Assembly (NCBI RefSeq): GCF_001424265.1
Contig: NZ_LMOV01000028.1
Span: 174,324 to 238,323 of the forward strand
Length of the DNA: 64,000 nt
Direction: 5' to 3'
Origin: Acidovorax sp. Leaf160
GTDB lineage: Bacteria; Pseudomonadota; Gammaproteobacteria; Burkholderiales; Burkholderiaceae_C
The position numbers and the translations under genes were made by a program. Each line of letters starts with the position of its first letter. The stretch's first letter is position 1. This document shows positions 25,987 to 35,920 of this stretch, piece after piece. The notes beneath the pieces were generated by a model, which was not told the DNA's origin, made no database searches, and was given only the letters and a program-made list of their open reading frames with translations.

Positions 25987-26892
25987 TTAGTCGGCCTCCA
26001 GCAGGCTCAGCAGCCAGGCGTTGAACGCCGCCTGCGCGGCCTGCCAGTCCGGCAACCGGCCCTGCTCCTCGCCGGTCCGCTGGCCGTCGCCCGCGCTGAG
26101 CCAGCGCTTCCAGGCCGTGGCGTACCGGTGGGTGGAGACATCGCCCGTCACGTCGCTGCCCACGATGCAGCCGCGCAGCCCGGAGATCAGCGTGGCGGCA
26201 TGGCGCGCTTCGAGCGTGCCCTGGTCCCAGTTGGTGCGCACCACGCGCTGCGAGAACACATCCTTGTCGATGCTGAGATAGGTGGGCTCCGGCTGCCGCG
26301 ACAGCGTGCGGGCCAGCTCCGCCACCAGCGCGTCGGCATCGGGAAAGCTGCGAAAGCGTTCGGCGATGCCCAGCCAGCGCGCCCAGCCGGTATCCACGCC
26401 GCTGCTCCAGTAGGTGAGCCGGCCGGCGCGCAGCGGCGCCAGATAGTTCTCCCACGCATGGCCGCTGCCGATGTCCCGCGAGGTGATGCCCGCCACGTGC
26501 ACGTGCGCCACCTGCGGCAGCATCGCCACGCGCCGAACCCAGGAGCCGCAGTGCACACCGAAGGGAAAGCGCATGTTGTCGGGGTGGTTGTCCAGCACCA
26601 CCACGCGCAGCCGCCGCGCGGGTGTGAATCCCTGCGCCGCGATGCACCGCTCGATCAGCGGCCAGCTCAGGTGGTGGAAGTCGCCGCTGCCGAGGAACAC
26701 CGTTCCGTGATCGGAAAAGCCGGGCATGGCCGATTGCAGCGCCTGCCCGAAACCGCGCATCGTGCGCAGGCCGCAACCAAACCGCATCCGCTCCTGCCAG
26801 GCCTCGGCCAGCGGCAGGCGGATCTCGCCGGGCAGCGCGCCCACCGATCCATCCAGGTCCAGCACGACCGGGGCGGGAGAGAACGCCGTCAC
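25987..26892 (-). CDS. Ureohydrolase (arginase/agmatinase)-fold protein
   Basis: Protein of 301 residues from a GTG at 26892. It retains the manganese-binding patterns of arginases: DxHxD at Asp101-His103-Asp105 (VVLDNHPDNM) and DxD at Asp209-Asp211 (YLSIDKDVF). The usual GGDHS motif is altered to GSGDFHHLS and the C-terminal motif reads WDQGTLE. The family is therefore distant, and the substrate could be a guanidino compound, formimidoyl or amide. Its GTGA start overlaps the stop of the acyltransferase gene. Confidence 0.65.
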   Translation of the reverse strand: MTAFSPAPVVLDLDGSVGALPGEIRLPLAEAWQERMRFGCGLRTMRGFGQALQSAMPGFSDHGTVFLGSGDFHHLSWPLIERCIAAQGFTPARRLRVVVLDNHPDNMRFPFGVHCGSWVRRVAMLPQVAHVHVAGITSRDIGSGHAWENYLAPLRAGRLTYWSSGVDTGWARWLGIAERFRSFPDADALVAELARTLSRQPEPTYLSIDKDVFSQRVVRTNWDQGTLEARHAATLISGLRGCIVGSDVTGDVSTHRYATAWKRWLSAGDGQRTGEEQGRLPDWQAAQAAFNAWLLSLLEAD

Positions 26893-27956
26893 GACACGGC
26901 CTCCGCGCCGTCCTGCCAGCGCCGGTCGCTCTCGAAATGGCGGGCGAAGCGCCGGGCGAGCCCGCGCAGCAGCGGGTTGCGCACATAGACCGCGTGGCGC
27001 GTCCAGGTGAAGCGCGCGCCCAGGCTGCGCTTGACCTCGGGGTCGGTCCAGCCGGCGACATAGTGGGAAAGGCCCCGTTCGATGGCGTATTCGAGATTGA
27101 CCATCCAGCTCACGAAGTAGAGGTTGACCGCACGCGCGGCGGGATACGAGAGACCGATGTACTTGTCCACCAGCCGGCCATCGCATTCATAGCAGAGGTT
27201 CCAGCCCAGCAGCGCGCCGGAGGCTGCATGGCGGTATTCGAAGCTGATGCCGCCGCTGTCCGCGTCGCGCAGGACGGCGGCGAAGAAGCTGCGGGTCAGG
27301 CGGTCGAAGTGCACCTCGCTCTGCGCATGCACGCCCTCGTAGAGCGCGTAGTAGGCGTCCACCCGGGCGTCGTCTGCGAAGGCCGCGCCGGTCGGCACGC
27401 GCTCGATGCGCAGCTCGGCCCGGCTGCGCAGCTTGCGCCGCAGGTTGCTGCGGCGGCTGGACGACAGGCGCGAGAGGTACTCCTCCACGCTGGCGAAGTC
27501 GATGGGCACATAGGCCAGCGCCTGGCCTTCGACCAGCACGTAGCCCTGGGCCGCGCAGGCTTCGGCCAGCTGGCGGGCGTAGGCGTTGTCGGCCTCCTCC
27601 AGCAGGGGCGAATCCTGGGGGATGTCCTTGACGATGGAGAGCGCGTAGCGCCGTCCGGGGCCCGTGCGCACCGCGGCGGCCAGCGCCTCCGGCGTGGCCT
27701 CGGTGGGCAGCGGCGCGTATTCGGTCACCGTGGTGCCGACGAACGCGGTGCGGATGCGCAGCCAGCGCGACCAGCGCGCGAAGAGCGGCAGCCCGGCGAG
27801 CCGCGCCTTGAACTCCTCATCCGCCGTGGTCAGCAGGTCGAACGGCGCCTCGAACACGGGCGCCGGCACGCCGCCCAGCCAGCCGAAGCCTTCGGGCGGA
27901 TGGGCGAGCGCATGCTGCACGAGCGACTCCGGCTCCAGCCGGTTGCGCCAGCGCAT
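26889..27956 (-). CDS. FemAB/GNAT-like acyltransferase
   Basis: Protein of 355 residues resembling the FemAB-like branch of the GNAT superfamily. The block SSSRRSNLRRKLRSRAELRI, followed by YYALYEGVHAQSEVHFDRLT and a late GWNLCYECDGRLVDKYIGLS, is typical of GNAT-fold proteins that transfer acyl or aminoacyl groups. No signal peptide or membrane helix. It lies 6 bp downstream of the class III aminotransferase and overlaps the ureohydrolase-like gene, so the three form one operon. Acceptor probably an amine made by the aminotransferase. Confidence 0.72.
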   Translation of the reverse strand: MRWRNRLEPESLVQHALAHPPEGFGWLGGVPAPVFEAPFDLLTTADEEFKARLAGLPLFARWSRWLRIRTAFVGTTVTEYAPLPTEATPEALAAAVRTGPGRRYALSIVKDIPQDSPLLEEADNAYARQLAEACAAQGYVLVEGQALAYVPIDFASVEEYLSRLSSSRRSNLRRKLRSRAELRIERVPTGAAFADDARVDAYYALYEGVHAQSEVHFDRLTRSFFAAVLRDADSGGISFEYRHAASGALLGWNLCYECDGRLVDKYIGLSYPAARAVNLYFVSWMVNLEYAIERGLSHYVAGWTDPEVKRSLGARFTWTRHAVYVRNPLLRGLARRFARHFESDRRWQDGAEAVS

Positions 27957-27962
27957 GGGGCC

Positions 27963-29339
27963 TCAGGCGCGCTTGGCGCGGGTCAGCAGCTGGTCCAGCA
28001 GGACCATGGCTTCGTCGATTTCCGGGCGCGAGATCATCAGCGAGGGCGCGAAGGTGATCACGTTCTTGTAGTAGCCGCCCACGTCCAGCACCAGGCCGCG
28101 TTTCTGGCCCTGGTATTCGAGCGTGCCTTCCAGGCCCATGTCCACCATCTTGTCGAGCAGCGCACGGTTGGGCGTGAAGCCGTCATCGGTGCAGATCTCG
28201 GCGCGCAGCGCCAGGCCCAGGCCGTCGACGTCGCCGATCTCCTTGTGGCGTTTCTGCAGGTCCTTGAGGCCTTCCAGGAAATAGGCGCCGCTGTCGCAGA
28301 CCTGCTTGCCGAAGTCCACTTCGTGGGTCATCTTCATCACCTCCAGGCCCAGGGCCGTGCCCAGCGGGTTGGAGGCGAAGGTGGAGTGGGTGGAGCCCGG
28401 CGGGAAGAGGGTCGGGTTGATGAGTTCCTCGCGCGCCCACAGGCCGGACAGCGCATTGAGACCGTTGGTCAGCGCCTTGGCGAACACCAGCACGTCCGGC
28501 TGCACGCCGAAGTTCTCGATCGACCAGAGCTTGCCGGTGCGCCAGAAGCCCATCTGGATCTCATCGACCACCAGCAGCACGCCGTGCTCGTCCAGCACCT
28601 TCTTGATGCCCTTGAAGTAGTTGGCCGGCGGGATGACGTAGCCGCCCGTGCCCTGGATGGGCTCGATGTAGAAGGCCGCGTATTCGCACTGGCGCGTCTT
28701 CGGGTCCCACACGGCGTGGTATTCGTTCTCGAACTTGCGCGCGAAGTCGGCCACCAGCGAGTCGCCGTATTCCTCGGCCGTCATGCCCTTGGGGCGGCGG
28801 AAGGGGTACGGGAAGGGCAGGAACTGCGCGCGGTCGCCGAAGTGCCCGTAGCGGCGGCGGTAGCGGTAGCTGGAGGTGATGCTGGAGGCGCCCAGCGTGC
28901 GGCCGTGGTAGCCGCCCTCGAAGGCGAACATCAGGCTCTTGCCGCCCGTGGCATTGCGCACCACCTTGAGCGAGTCCTCGATCGCCTGCGCGCCGCCCAC
29001 GTTGAAGTGCACGCGGCCGGCCCGGCCCCACTTGCGCTCGGCGTCCTGGGCGATGGTCTTGGCCAGCTCGATCTTGGTCGGGTGCAGGTACTGGCTGGCG
29101 ATCTGCGGCAGGGTGTCGAGCTGCTGCTTGAGCACGTTCTCCAGCCGCTCGTTCTTGTAGCCGAAGTTCACGGCCGAATACCACATCTGCAGATCGAGGT
29201 ACTGCGTGCCGTGGTCGTCCAGCATGTAGCTGCCGTTGCAGCCCGTGAAGATCTTGGGCGGATTCACGTAGTGGACGGTGTCGCCGAAGGAGCAGTACCT
29301 GGCTTCGTCGGCGAGGAGTTGGGCGGTGTCGAGGGTCAT
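27963..29339 (-). CDS. Class III PLP-dependent aminotransferase
   Basis: Omega-aminotransferase family, 458 residues. Seen: FNVGGAQAIEDSLKVVRNAT, FEGGYHGRTLGASS, PLP-binding Asp259 (LLVVDEIQMGF) and Schiff-base Lys288 (VLVFAKALTNG). Typical substrates are omega-amino acids, diamines or GABA-like compounds. The start MTLDTAQLLADE at 29339 follows about 100 bp that should carry the operon promoter. It is the first gene of the leftward three-gene operon. It differs from well-known ArgD or GabT proteins in the N-terminal FGDTVHYVNPPKIFTGCNGS segment. Confidence 0.9.
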   Translation of the reverse strand: MTLDTAQLLADEARYCSFGDTVHYVNPPKIFTGCNGSYMLDDHGTQYLDLQMWYSAVNFGYKNERLENVLKQQLDTLPQIASQYLHPTKIELAKTIAQDAERKWGRAGRVHFNVGGAQAIEDSLKVVRNATGGKSLMFAFEGGYHGRTLGASSITSSYRYRRRYGHFGDRAQFLPFPYPFRRPKGMTAEEYGDSLVADFARKFENEYHAVWDPKTRQCEYAAFYIEPIQGTGGYVIPPANYFKGIKKVLDEHGVLLVVDEIQMGFWRTGKLWSIENFGVQPDVLVFAKALTNGLNALSGLWAREELINPTLFPPGSTHSTFASNPLGTALGLEVMKMTHEVDFGKQVCDSGAYFLEGLKDLQKRHKEIGDVDGLGLALRAEICTDDGFTPNRALLDKMVDMGLEGTLEYQGQKRGLVLDVGGYYKNVITFAPSLMISRPEIDEAMVLLDQLLTRAKRA

Positions 29340-29442
29340 GGAAAAAAGCACTCCGGGAAAGATATGGCGCGGAGTGTGTTCAGCCAACCTTGCCCGACTA
29401 TCGAGCTTTTGTGCGCAATGTGTGCAGACGCGGCGGGCACGC

Positions 29443-29479
29443 GAAAAAGCCCCCGGGGGCCGGTGAAGGCCCCCGGGGT
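29443..29479 (-). terminator. Rho-independent terminator of uvrA
   Basis: A perfect 11-bp stem CCCCGGGGGCC (29451-29461) / GGCCCCCGGGG (29468-29478) with loop GGTGAA. Read leftward it ends in GC plus five T. It lies 250 bp after the uvrA stop, in the 389-bp gap before the aminotransferase gene. The remainder of that gap (29340-29442, 29480-29728) shows no gene. Confidence 0.75.
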
Positions 29480-29728
29480 GAAGCCCGCTGGAGGGAAGCG
29501 GAGACACAAGCGGTGGGGTCCCGGCCCGGCAGGTCTGTGCCTGCGGGGCCGTCGGCGCGCGCTGCCCGGAATGCGGCAGCCGGCCCGATCGGTGCCCGTT
29601 GCCGGCCAACCCTGCCGGGGCGGCAGGTACGACGGGCCACGCAGCCATCGTAAGAACCCCGGGGCCGGGCACCGTGTCGTCCAGCCCTGGCGCGCTCTGT
29701 AGGAGGGCGGCCCTGCGGCAGGCCGGGG

Positions 29729-32700
29729 CTACCGCGCCAGCACCGGCGCCAGCGCCCGGCCGGTGTGCGTGCCCAGCCGCACCACCTCTTCCGGCGTGGC
29801 CGCCGCGACGATGCGGCCGCCGTCCTTGCCGCCCTCCGGCCCCAGGTCGATGATCCAGTCGGCCTCGGCGATCACGTCCAGGTCGTGCTCGATCACCACC
29901 ACGCTGTGGCCGCCCTGCACCAGCCGGTGCAGCACGTGGATGAGCTTGTGCACGTCGGCCATGTGCAGGCCCACGGTGGGCTCGTCCAGCACATAGAGCG
30001 TGTGCGGCGCCTTCTGGCCACGCCGGCCGACCTCGTCGCGCACCTTGGTGAGTTCGGTCACCAGCTTGATGCGCTGGGCCTCGCCGCCCGACAGCGTGGG
30101 GCTGGGCTGGCCCAGCGTGAGGTAGCCCAGGCCCACGTCCTTCAGCAGCTGCAGCGGGTGCGCGATGCTGGGCATGCTGGCGAAGAAGTCCACCGCTTCG
30201 TCGACTTCCATCTGCAGCACGTCGCCGATGCTCTTGCCGCGCCAGGTGACGGCCAGCGTCTCGGGGTTGAAGCGCGCGCCGTGGCAGGCTTCGCACGGCA
30301 CCTTGACGTCGGGCAGGAAGCTCATCGCGATGGTGCGGATGCCCTGGCCTTCGCAGACCGGGCAGCGGCCCTCGCCGGTGTTGAAGCTGAACCGGCCCGC
30401 CGCATAGCCGCGCGCCTTGGCCTCCAGCGTTTCCGCAAACAGCTTGCGGATGGTGTCCCAGAAGCCGATGTAGGTGGCAGGGCATGAACGCGGCGTCTTG
30501 CCGATGGGGGTCTGGTCCACTTCCAGCACACGGTCGATGCTCTCGAAGCCCGCCAGGCCCGTGCAGCCGACCAGCGGCGGCGCCTTGCCGGCGTCCATCG
30601 CGTCGCGCCCGGCCTTGGTGGAGCGCTGCTGCACCCAGGCCTGCACGTTGGCCAGCAGCACGTCGCGCGCGAGGGTCGACTTGCCCGAACCGCTGACGCC
30701 GGTGACGGCGACGAGGCGGTGCAGCGGCACGGTGGCCATCACGTTCTGCAGGTTGTGCAGGTTCGCGCCATGCACCGTCAGCCAGCGGATGGCGGCGCGC
30801 TCTTTGGCATCTTCCAGCGCAGCGGCCTGCAAGGCGGCGGCCTGGGCGGCCCGCTTCTTGACGGCAGCGCTCTGGCGGCCGGCCGGCGCCTCGGCGGGTT
30901 CGGCCAGCGCCAGGGTGTTCGCTTCCAGCTCGGCCGGCTGCATGGCGCGGCGCGCCTGCAGCGGATGGCGCATGGCGTGCAGCAGGTAGCGGCCGGTCTG
31001 CGAATCCTCCGCGGCCTGGATGTCTGCCACCGTGCCCTGCGCCACCAGCCGCCCGCCGCGCTTGCCGGCGCTGGGCCCGATGTCGATGATGTGGTCGGCC
31101 CGGCGGATGGTGTCCTCGTCGTGCTCCACCACCACCAGCGTGTTGCCCTTGTCGCCCAGCTTGTGCAGCGCGTTCAGCAGGATCTGGTTGTCGCGCGCAT
31201 GCAGGCCGATGGTGGGCTCGTCCAGCACGTAGCACACGCCCTGCAGGTTGCTGCCCAGCTGCGCGGCCAGGCGAATGCGCTGCGCCTCGCCGCCCGAGAG
31301 CGTGGGCGCGCCGCGGTCCAGCGTCAGGTACGACAGGCCCACTTCCTCCAGGAATTCCAGCCGGCTCTTGATCTCGGGCACCAGGTCGCGCGCGATCTCG
31401 GCCTCGCGGCCGGACAGCTGCAGGCCTTCGATCCACTGCCGTACCTCGGACACCGACAAGCGCGCGACCTCGGTCACCGGCGTGCCGGCGAACAGCACGG
31501 CGCGGGCGACCGGGTTCAGGCGCGTGCCCTGGCAGGTGGGGCAGGCGGTCTCGGCCACGTCCTCGGCCTCCGGCTCGGCGAAGGTCTGCTCGCGGCCGCG
31601 ATCCTTGTCGTCCTGCACCGAGTCGTCGAACACCTTGCGCTGTTCCTTGGTGAGCTTCACGCCCGTGCCCACGCAGTCGGGGCACCAGCCGTGCTTGCTG
31701 TTGTAGGAAAAGAGGCGCGGGTCCAGCTCGGCATAGCTCGTCGCACAGACCGGGCAGGCGCGCTTGGTGGAGAACGCCTGCAGCGTGCCGATGGCGGCCG
31801 TCGCCTGGCCCGCCAGCATCGCGTCCTTCAGGCCGTCCAGGCTGCTCAGCACATGGACCACGCCCTTACCCAGCTCCAGCGCGCGGGCCAGGGCGGCACG
31901 CAGTTCGGCCTCCTGCGCAGGGGCCACGTCCAGGCTGGCCACCGGCAGCTCGATGGTGTGCTCCTTGAAGCGGTCGATGCGCGGGAAGCCGGTGGTGGGC
32001 AGGAAGTTGCCGTCCACCCGCAGGTGGGTGTAGCCACGCGGGCGGGCCCAGTCGGCCAGCTCGGTATAGACGCCCTTGCGGTTCATCACCAGGGGGCTAA
32101 GCAGGCCGATGTGCTGGCCCTTGAACTGGGTGAGCAGCTGCGCGGCGATGCTGTCCGCCGTCTGCGGCTGCACGGCGGCACCGTCGTAGATGCAGTGCTG
32201 CACGCCCAGCTTCACGTACAGGAGGCGCAGGAAGTGCCAGACCTCGGTGGTCGTGCCCACCGTGCTCTTGCGTCCGCCGCGCGACAGGCGCTGCTCGATC
32301 GCCACCGTGGGCGGAATGCCGTAGACGGCGTCCACCTCGGGCCGGCCGGCCGGCTGCACGATGCTGCGGGCATAGGCGTTGAGCGATTCCAGATAGCGGC
32401 GCTGTCCTTCGTTGAACAGGATGTCGAAGGCCAGCGTGGACTTGCCCGAGCCCGACACGCCGGTCACCACGTTGAACTTGCCGCGTGGAATGTCCACCGA
32501 CAGGTTTTTCAGGTTGTGTTCCTTGGCGTTGACGATCTCGATGGCATTTTTGGGCTGCTGCCCTAATTCCGCCAGGGCAGTGCGCTTCTCTTTTCGTAGC
32601 ACGGCCGCTTTTTCGTGCACCGAATGGCCGCCCTCGCCCAGCGCGAGTTCGTAGTCGCGCAGCGCCGCGCCGGTGTGCGACGTGGCGTGCTGGCGCACGT

Positions 32701-35641
32701 CCTCGGGCGTGCCCTCGGCCACCACCAGGCCGCCGCCGTCGCCGCCTTCCGGTCCCAGGTCGATCAGCCAGTCGCTGGCGCGGATCACGTCCAGGTTGTG
32801 CTCGATGACGATCAGCGAATGGCCGGCGTCGAGCAGCTTGCGCAGCGCGCGCATGAGCTTGGCGATGTCGTCGAAATGCAGGCCGGTCGTCGGTTCGTCG
32901 AACAAAAACAGCGTGCCCTTCTTGGCCAGTGGCTGGCGGCTGCTGCTGGCGCTCTTCGCGGCCTCGGCCAGGAAGCCCGCGAGCTTCAGGCGCTGGGCCT
33001 CGCCTCCGGAGAGCGTGGGCACGGGCTGGCCGAGCTTCACGTATTCCAGCCCCACGTCGACGATGGGCTGCAGCGCGCGGATCACGTCGCGGTCCTGCGC
33101 GAAGGCGGCGGCGGCCTCGCTCACCGTCAGGTCCAGCACGTCGGCCACGTTCACCGTGCGCCCGCCGCGCTCGATGGTCACTTCCAGGATCTCGGGCCGG
33201 TAGCGCTTGCCGTCGCAATCGGGGCAGCGCAGGTAGACGTCGGAGAGGAACTGCATCTCCACATGCTCGAAGCCCGAGCCGCCGCAGGTCGGGCAGCGTC
33301 CGTCGCCGGAGTTGAAGCTGAACTTGGCGGCCGTGTAGCCGCGCTGGCGCGCCAGCGGCGCCACGGCGAACAGCTCGCGGATGGCGTCCCACGCGCCCAC
33401 GTAGCTGACGGGGTTGGACCGCGCCGTCTTGCCGATGGGCGACTGGTCGACGAAGACGACGTCGCCCAGGTGGTCGGCGCCCAGCAGCCGGTCGTGCACG
33501 CCGGGCGTTTCGGTGGCTTTGCCGAAGTGGCGCAGCAGCGCGGGCGCCAGCACGTCCTGGACCAGCGTGGACTTGCCCGAGCCGCTGACGCCGGTGACGG
33601 TGACGAGCTTTTGCAGCGGGAAGTCCACCGAGACGTTCTGCAGGTTGTGCTCGCGCGCGCCTTCGAGGATGAGGCGGGGCGTGGCGTCGGTCACCAGCCG
33701 TTTCATGCCGGAGGTGATCTGCTTGCTGCCGCTCAGGTAGACGCCGGTCAGCGTGTCGGCGCGGCGCAGCTCGCCCGTGGTGCCGTCGAACACGATGGAG
33801 CCGCCGCGCTCGCCGGGGCCGGGGCCCATGTCGATCACGCGGTCGGCCGCCAGCATGACGGCCGGATCGTGCTCCACCACCACCAGCGTGTTGCCGGCAT
33901 CGCGCAGGCGCAGCATGGCCTCGGTGATGCGGTGCATGTCGCGCGGGTGCAGGCCGATGCTGGGCTCGTCCAGCACGAAGAGCGTGTTGACCAGGCTGGT
34001 GCCCAGGGCGGTGGTCAGGTTGATGCGCTGCACCTCGCCGCCCGACAGGGTGCGGCTCTGCCGGTCGAGCGTGAGGTAGCCGATGCCCACGTCGCACAGG
34101 TACTTCAGGCGCGTGGTGATCTCTTCGTGCAGCAGCTTGAGCGCCTGCGCGTCGCCGGAAGCCGCAGCGTTTTCATGGTCATTTTGGCCGCCAGCGCTTG
34201 ATCCATCTACGCCGTTAGCTATCAAAACAGGAGCGATATCCTCTTCGCCCATCTGCGCGAAGAAGCGGCGCAGGCGGTCGATGGGCAGCAGCATCAGGTC
34301 GTGCAGGGTGAGGCCGGGCAGGGCTTCCAGCTGCGCCCGGCTCCAGGCCACGCCCTGGGGCATGAAGCGGCGCGCAGGCTCCACCACGGCATCGGCCGCG
34401 GCCTTGCTGCCGATGCGCCAGAGCAGGCTCTCGGTCTTGAGGCGCGCGCCGCCGCAGGTCGGGCACGGCGTATAGCTGCGGTACTTGGACAGCAGCACGC
34501 GGATGTGCATCTTGTACGCCTTGCTCTCCAGGTACTCGAAGAAGCGCTTGATGCCGTACCACTGCTTGTTCCATTGGCCCTGCTTGAAGCCGGGCGTGCC
34601 GTCGATCACCCAGGCCTTCTGTTCGTCGGTGAGCTTGTACCAGGGCGTGTCGCGCGGAATGCCGGCGGCTTCGGCATGGCGCATCAGGTCGTCCTGCGCT
34701 TCCTTCCAGGCCGGCGTCTGGATGGTCTTGATGGCACCGGCACGCAGTGTGAGCTTGTCGTTCGGAATGACCAGCCCGTAGTCGACGCCGATCACGCGGC
34801 CGAAACCCCGGCAGGTCTCGCAGGCGCCCACGGCGGAGTTGAACGAGAACATCGAGGGGATGGGCTCGGCATAGCGCAGGTCGCTGTCGGGCGAGTGCAG
34901 GCCGGTGGAGAACTTCCACAGCTCGGGCTCGCCGCCCTCCTCGTCCGCCAGCCGGTAGACGGTGAGCCGACCGGTGCCGCGCTTGAGCGCGACCTCGATG
35001 GCTTCGACCACGCGGGCGCGCTCGGCCTTGGCCAGGCGGAAGCGGTCGGCCACCACGTCCAGCAGCTTGCGACCACCCTGCTCGCGCTCGGCCTGCACCT
35101 TGGTGAAGCCGCTGGCCGAGAGCCACTGCTCCACCTGCTCGGGCGAGGTATTGGCGGGCAGTTCCACGGGGAAGGTGAGCACGATGCGCGGATCGCCCGC
35201 CTGGGCGCAGCGCTGCTGCAGCTCGGCATAGATGCTGTCGGGCGAGTCATGGCGCACGGGCTGCGCGGTCTGCTTGTCGAACAGCTGGCCGGCGCGGGCG
35301 AAGAGCAGCTTCAGGTGATCGTTCAGCTCCGTCATCGTGCCCACGGTGGAGCGCGAGGAACGCACCGGGTTGGTCTGGTCGATGGCGATGGCCGGCGGCA
35401 CGCCTTCCACCTTGTCCACCGCCGGCTTGTCCATGCGGTCGAGGAACTGGCGGGCGTAGGCGCTGAAGGTTTCGACGTAGCGGCGCTGGCCTTCGGCGTA
35501 GAGCGTGTCGAACACCAGGCTGGACTTGCCCGAACCGCTGGGGCCGGTCACCACGGTCAACTCGCCGGTGCGGATGTCGAGGTCGATGTCCTTGAGGTTG
35601 TGCTGGCGGGCGCCGTGGATGCGGATCAATCCCTGGGTCAT
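29729..35641 (-). CDS. uvrA: Double-length excinuclease ABC subunit A (tandem UvrA fusion)
   Basis: A 1970-residue protein, twice the usual 940-residue UvrA. Four ABC modules are visible: Walker A motifs GPSGSGKSS and three GVSGSGKST, and four LSGGE signatures. Zinc-finger pairs [11 protein letters not shown] with CPDCDGKRY, and [11 protein letters not shown] with CEACHGARF, occur once per half. The first half spans about residues 1-1010; the second starts near 1030 ([20 protein letters not shown]). UvrA dimers scan DNA for lesions and load UvrB; here a dimer may be built into one chain. Residues about 470-490 are encoded by a dispersed repeat. I saw no consensus LexA box upstream. Start [15 protein letters not shown] at 35641. 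Confidence 0.93.
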   Translation of the reverse strand: MTQGLIRIHGARQHNLKDIDLDIRTGELTVVTGPSGSGKSSLVFDTLYAEGQRRYVETFSAYARQFLDRMDKPAVDKVEGVPPAIAIDQTNPVRSSRSTVGTMTELNDHLKLLFARAGQLFDKQTAQPVRHDSPDSIYAELQQRCAQAGDPRIVLTFPVELPANTSPEQVEQWLSASGFTKVQAEREQGGRKLLDVVADRFRLAKAERARVVEAIEVALKRGTGRLTVYRLADEEGGEPELWKFSTGLHSPDSDLRYAEPIPSMFSFNSAVGACETCRGFGRVIGVDYGLVIPNDKLTLRAGAIKTIQTPAWKEAQDDLMRHAEAAGIPRDTPWYKLTDEQKAWVIDGTPGFKQGQWNKQWYGIKRFFEYLESKAYKMHIRVLLSKYRSYTPCPTCGGARLKTESLLWRIGSKAAADAVVEPARRFMPQGVAWSRAQLEALPGLTLHDLMLLPIDRLRRFFAQMGEEDIAPVLIANGVDGSSAGGQNDHENAAASGDAQALKLLHEEITTRLKYLCDVGIGYLTLDRQSRTLSGGEVQRINLTTALGTSLVNTLFVLDEPSIGLHPRDMHRITEAMLRLRDAGNTLVVVEHDPAVMLAADRVIDMGPGPGERGGSIVFDGTTGELRRADTLTGVYLSGSKQITSGMKRLVTDATPRLILEGAREHNLQNVSVDFPLQKLVTVTGVSGSGKSTLVQDVLAPALLRHFGKATETPGVHDRLLGADHLGDVVFVDQSPIGKTARSNPVSYVGAWDAIRELFAVAPLARQRGYTAAKFSFNSGDGRCPTCGGSGFEHVEMQFLSDVYLRCPDCDGKRYRPEILEVTIERGGRTVNVADVLDLTVSEAAAAFAQDRDVIRALQPIVDVGLEYVKLGQPVPTLSGGEAQRLKLAGFLAEAAKSASSSRQPLAKKGTLFLFDEPTTGLHFDDIAKLMRALRKLLDAGHSLIVIEHNLDVIRASDWLIDLGPEGGDGGGLVVAEGTPEDVRQHATSHTGAALRDYELALGEGGHSVHEKAAVLRKEKRTALAELGQQPKNAIEIVNAKEHNLKNLSVDIPRGKFNVVTGVSGSGKSTLAFDILFNEGQRRYLESLNAYARSIVQPAGRPEVDAVYGIPPTVAIEQRLSRGGRKSTVGTTTEVWHFLRLLYVKLGVQHCIYDGAAVQPQTADSIAAQLLTQFKGQHIGLLSPLVMNRKGVYTELADWARPRGYTHLRVDGNFLPTTGFPRIDRFKEHTIELPVASLDVAPAQEAELRAALARALELGKGVVHVLSSLDGLKDAMLAGQATAAIGTLQAFSTKRACPVCATSYAELDPRLFSYNSKHGWCPDCVGTGVKLTKEQRKVFDDSVQDDKDRGREQTFAEPEAEDVAETACPTCQGTRLNPVARAVLFAGTPVTEVARLSVSEVRQWIEGLQLSGREAEIARDLVPEIKSRLEFLEEVGLSYLTLDRGAPTLSGGEAQRIRLAAQLGSNLQGVCYVLDEPTIGLHARDNQILLNALHKLGDKGNTLVVVEHDEDTIRRADHIIDIGPSAGKRGGRLVAQGTVADIQAAEDSQTGRYLLHAMRHPLQARRAMQPAELEANTLALAEPAEAPAGRQSAAVKKRAAQAAALQAAALEDAKERAAIRWLTVHGANLHNLQNVMATVPLHRLVAVTGVSGSGKSTLARDVLLANVQAWVQQRSTKAGRDAMDAGKAPPLVGCTGLAGFESIDRVLEVDQTPIGKTPRSCPATYIGFWDTIRKLFAETLEAKARGYAAGRFSFNTGEGRCPVCEGQGIRTIAMSFLPDVKVPCEACHGARFNPETLAVTWRGKSIGDVLQMEVDEAVDFFASMPSIAHPLQLLKDVGLGYLTLGQPSPTLSGGEAQRIKLVTELTKVRDEVGRRGQKAPHTLYVLDEPTVGLHMADVHKLIHVLHRLVQGGHSVVVIEHDLDVIAEADWIIDLGPEGGKDGGRIVAAATPEEVVRLGTHTGRALAPVLAR
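34175..34230 (-). repeat. Dispersed repeat copy inside uvrA
   Basis: Read leftward: CCTGTTTTGATAGCT, then GATCAAGCGCTGGCGGCC and AAAATGACC. It matches the other copies in the core TCAAGCGCT and flanking blocks. It is in frame and encodes roughly [19 protein letters not shown], a segment with unusual codon use that is foreign to UvrA. Confidence 0.75.
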
Positions 35642-35920
35642 GGAGTGGGGTCTTTCTGGTGCGGGCGGAAGATTCTGGACACCTAACCCGGCGGCGCTGG
35701 GCAACGCGCGGGGGTGGAGTGCGCCGTATTCTGCGCAGTCGTTGTAGATGGGGCGGTAGGCCGGAAACGCAACCGGCACGCGCGCCTGCACAGGGTGGTT
35801 ACCAGTTGTCACGCCTGCCGTTCCGGGCGATAGTGGACGACCCCGTGCCGCATCGCGGAACACGCTGCTGCGGCACCCCTCGCCATGCCGTCCCCGTCCC
35901 TGGAAAAAGGAGCTTCCCCC

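Noticed and set aside
32540-32610. A further copy of the dispersed repeat in the UvrA hinge
   Set aside because: The stretch is AT-richer than its surroundings and has GCTGCTGCCC, but the TCAAGCGCT core and terminal stem are not present.
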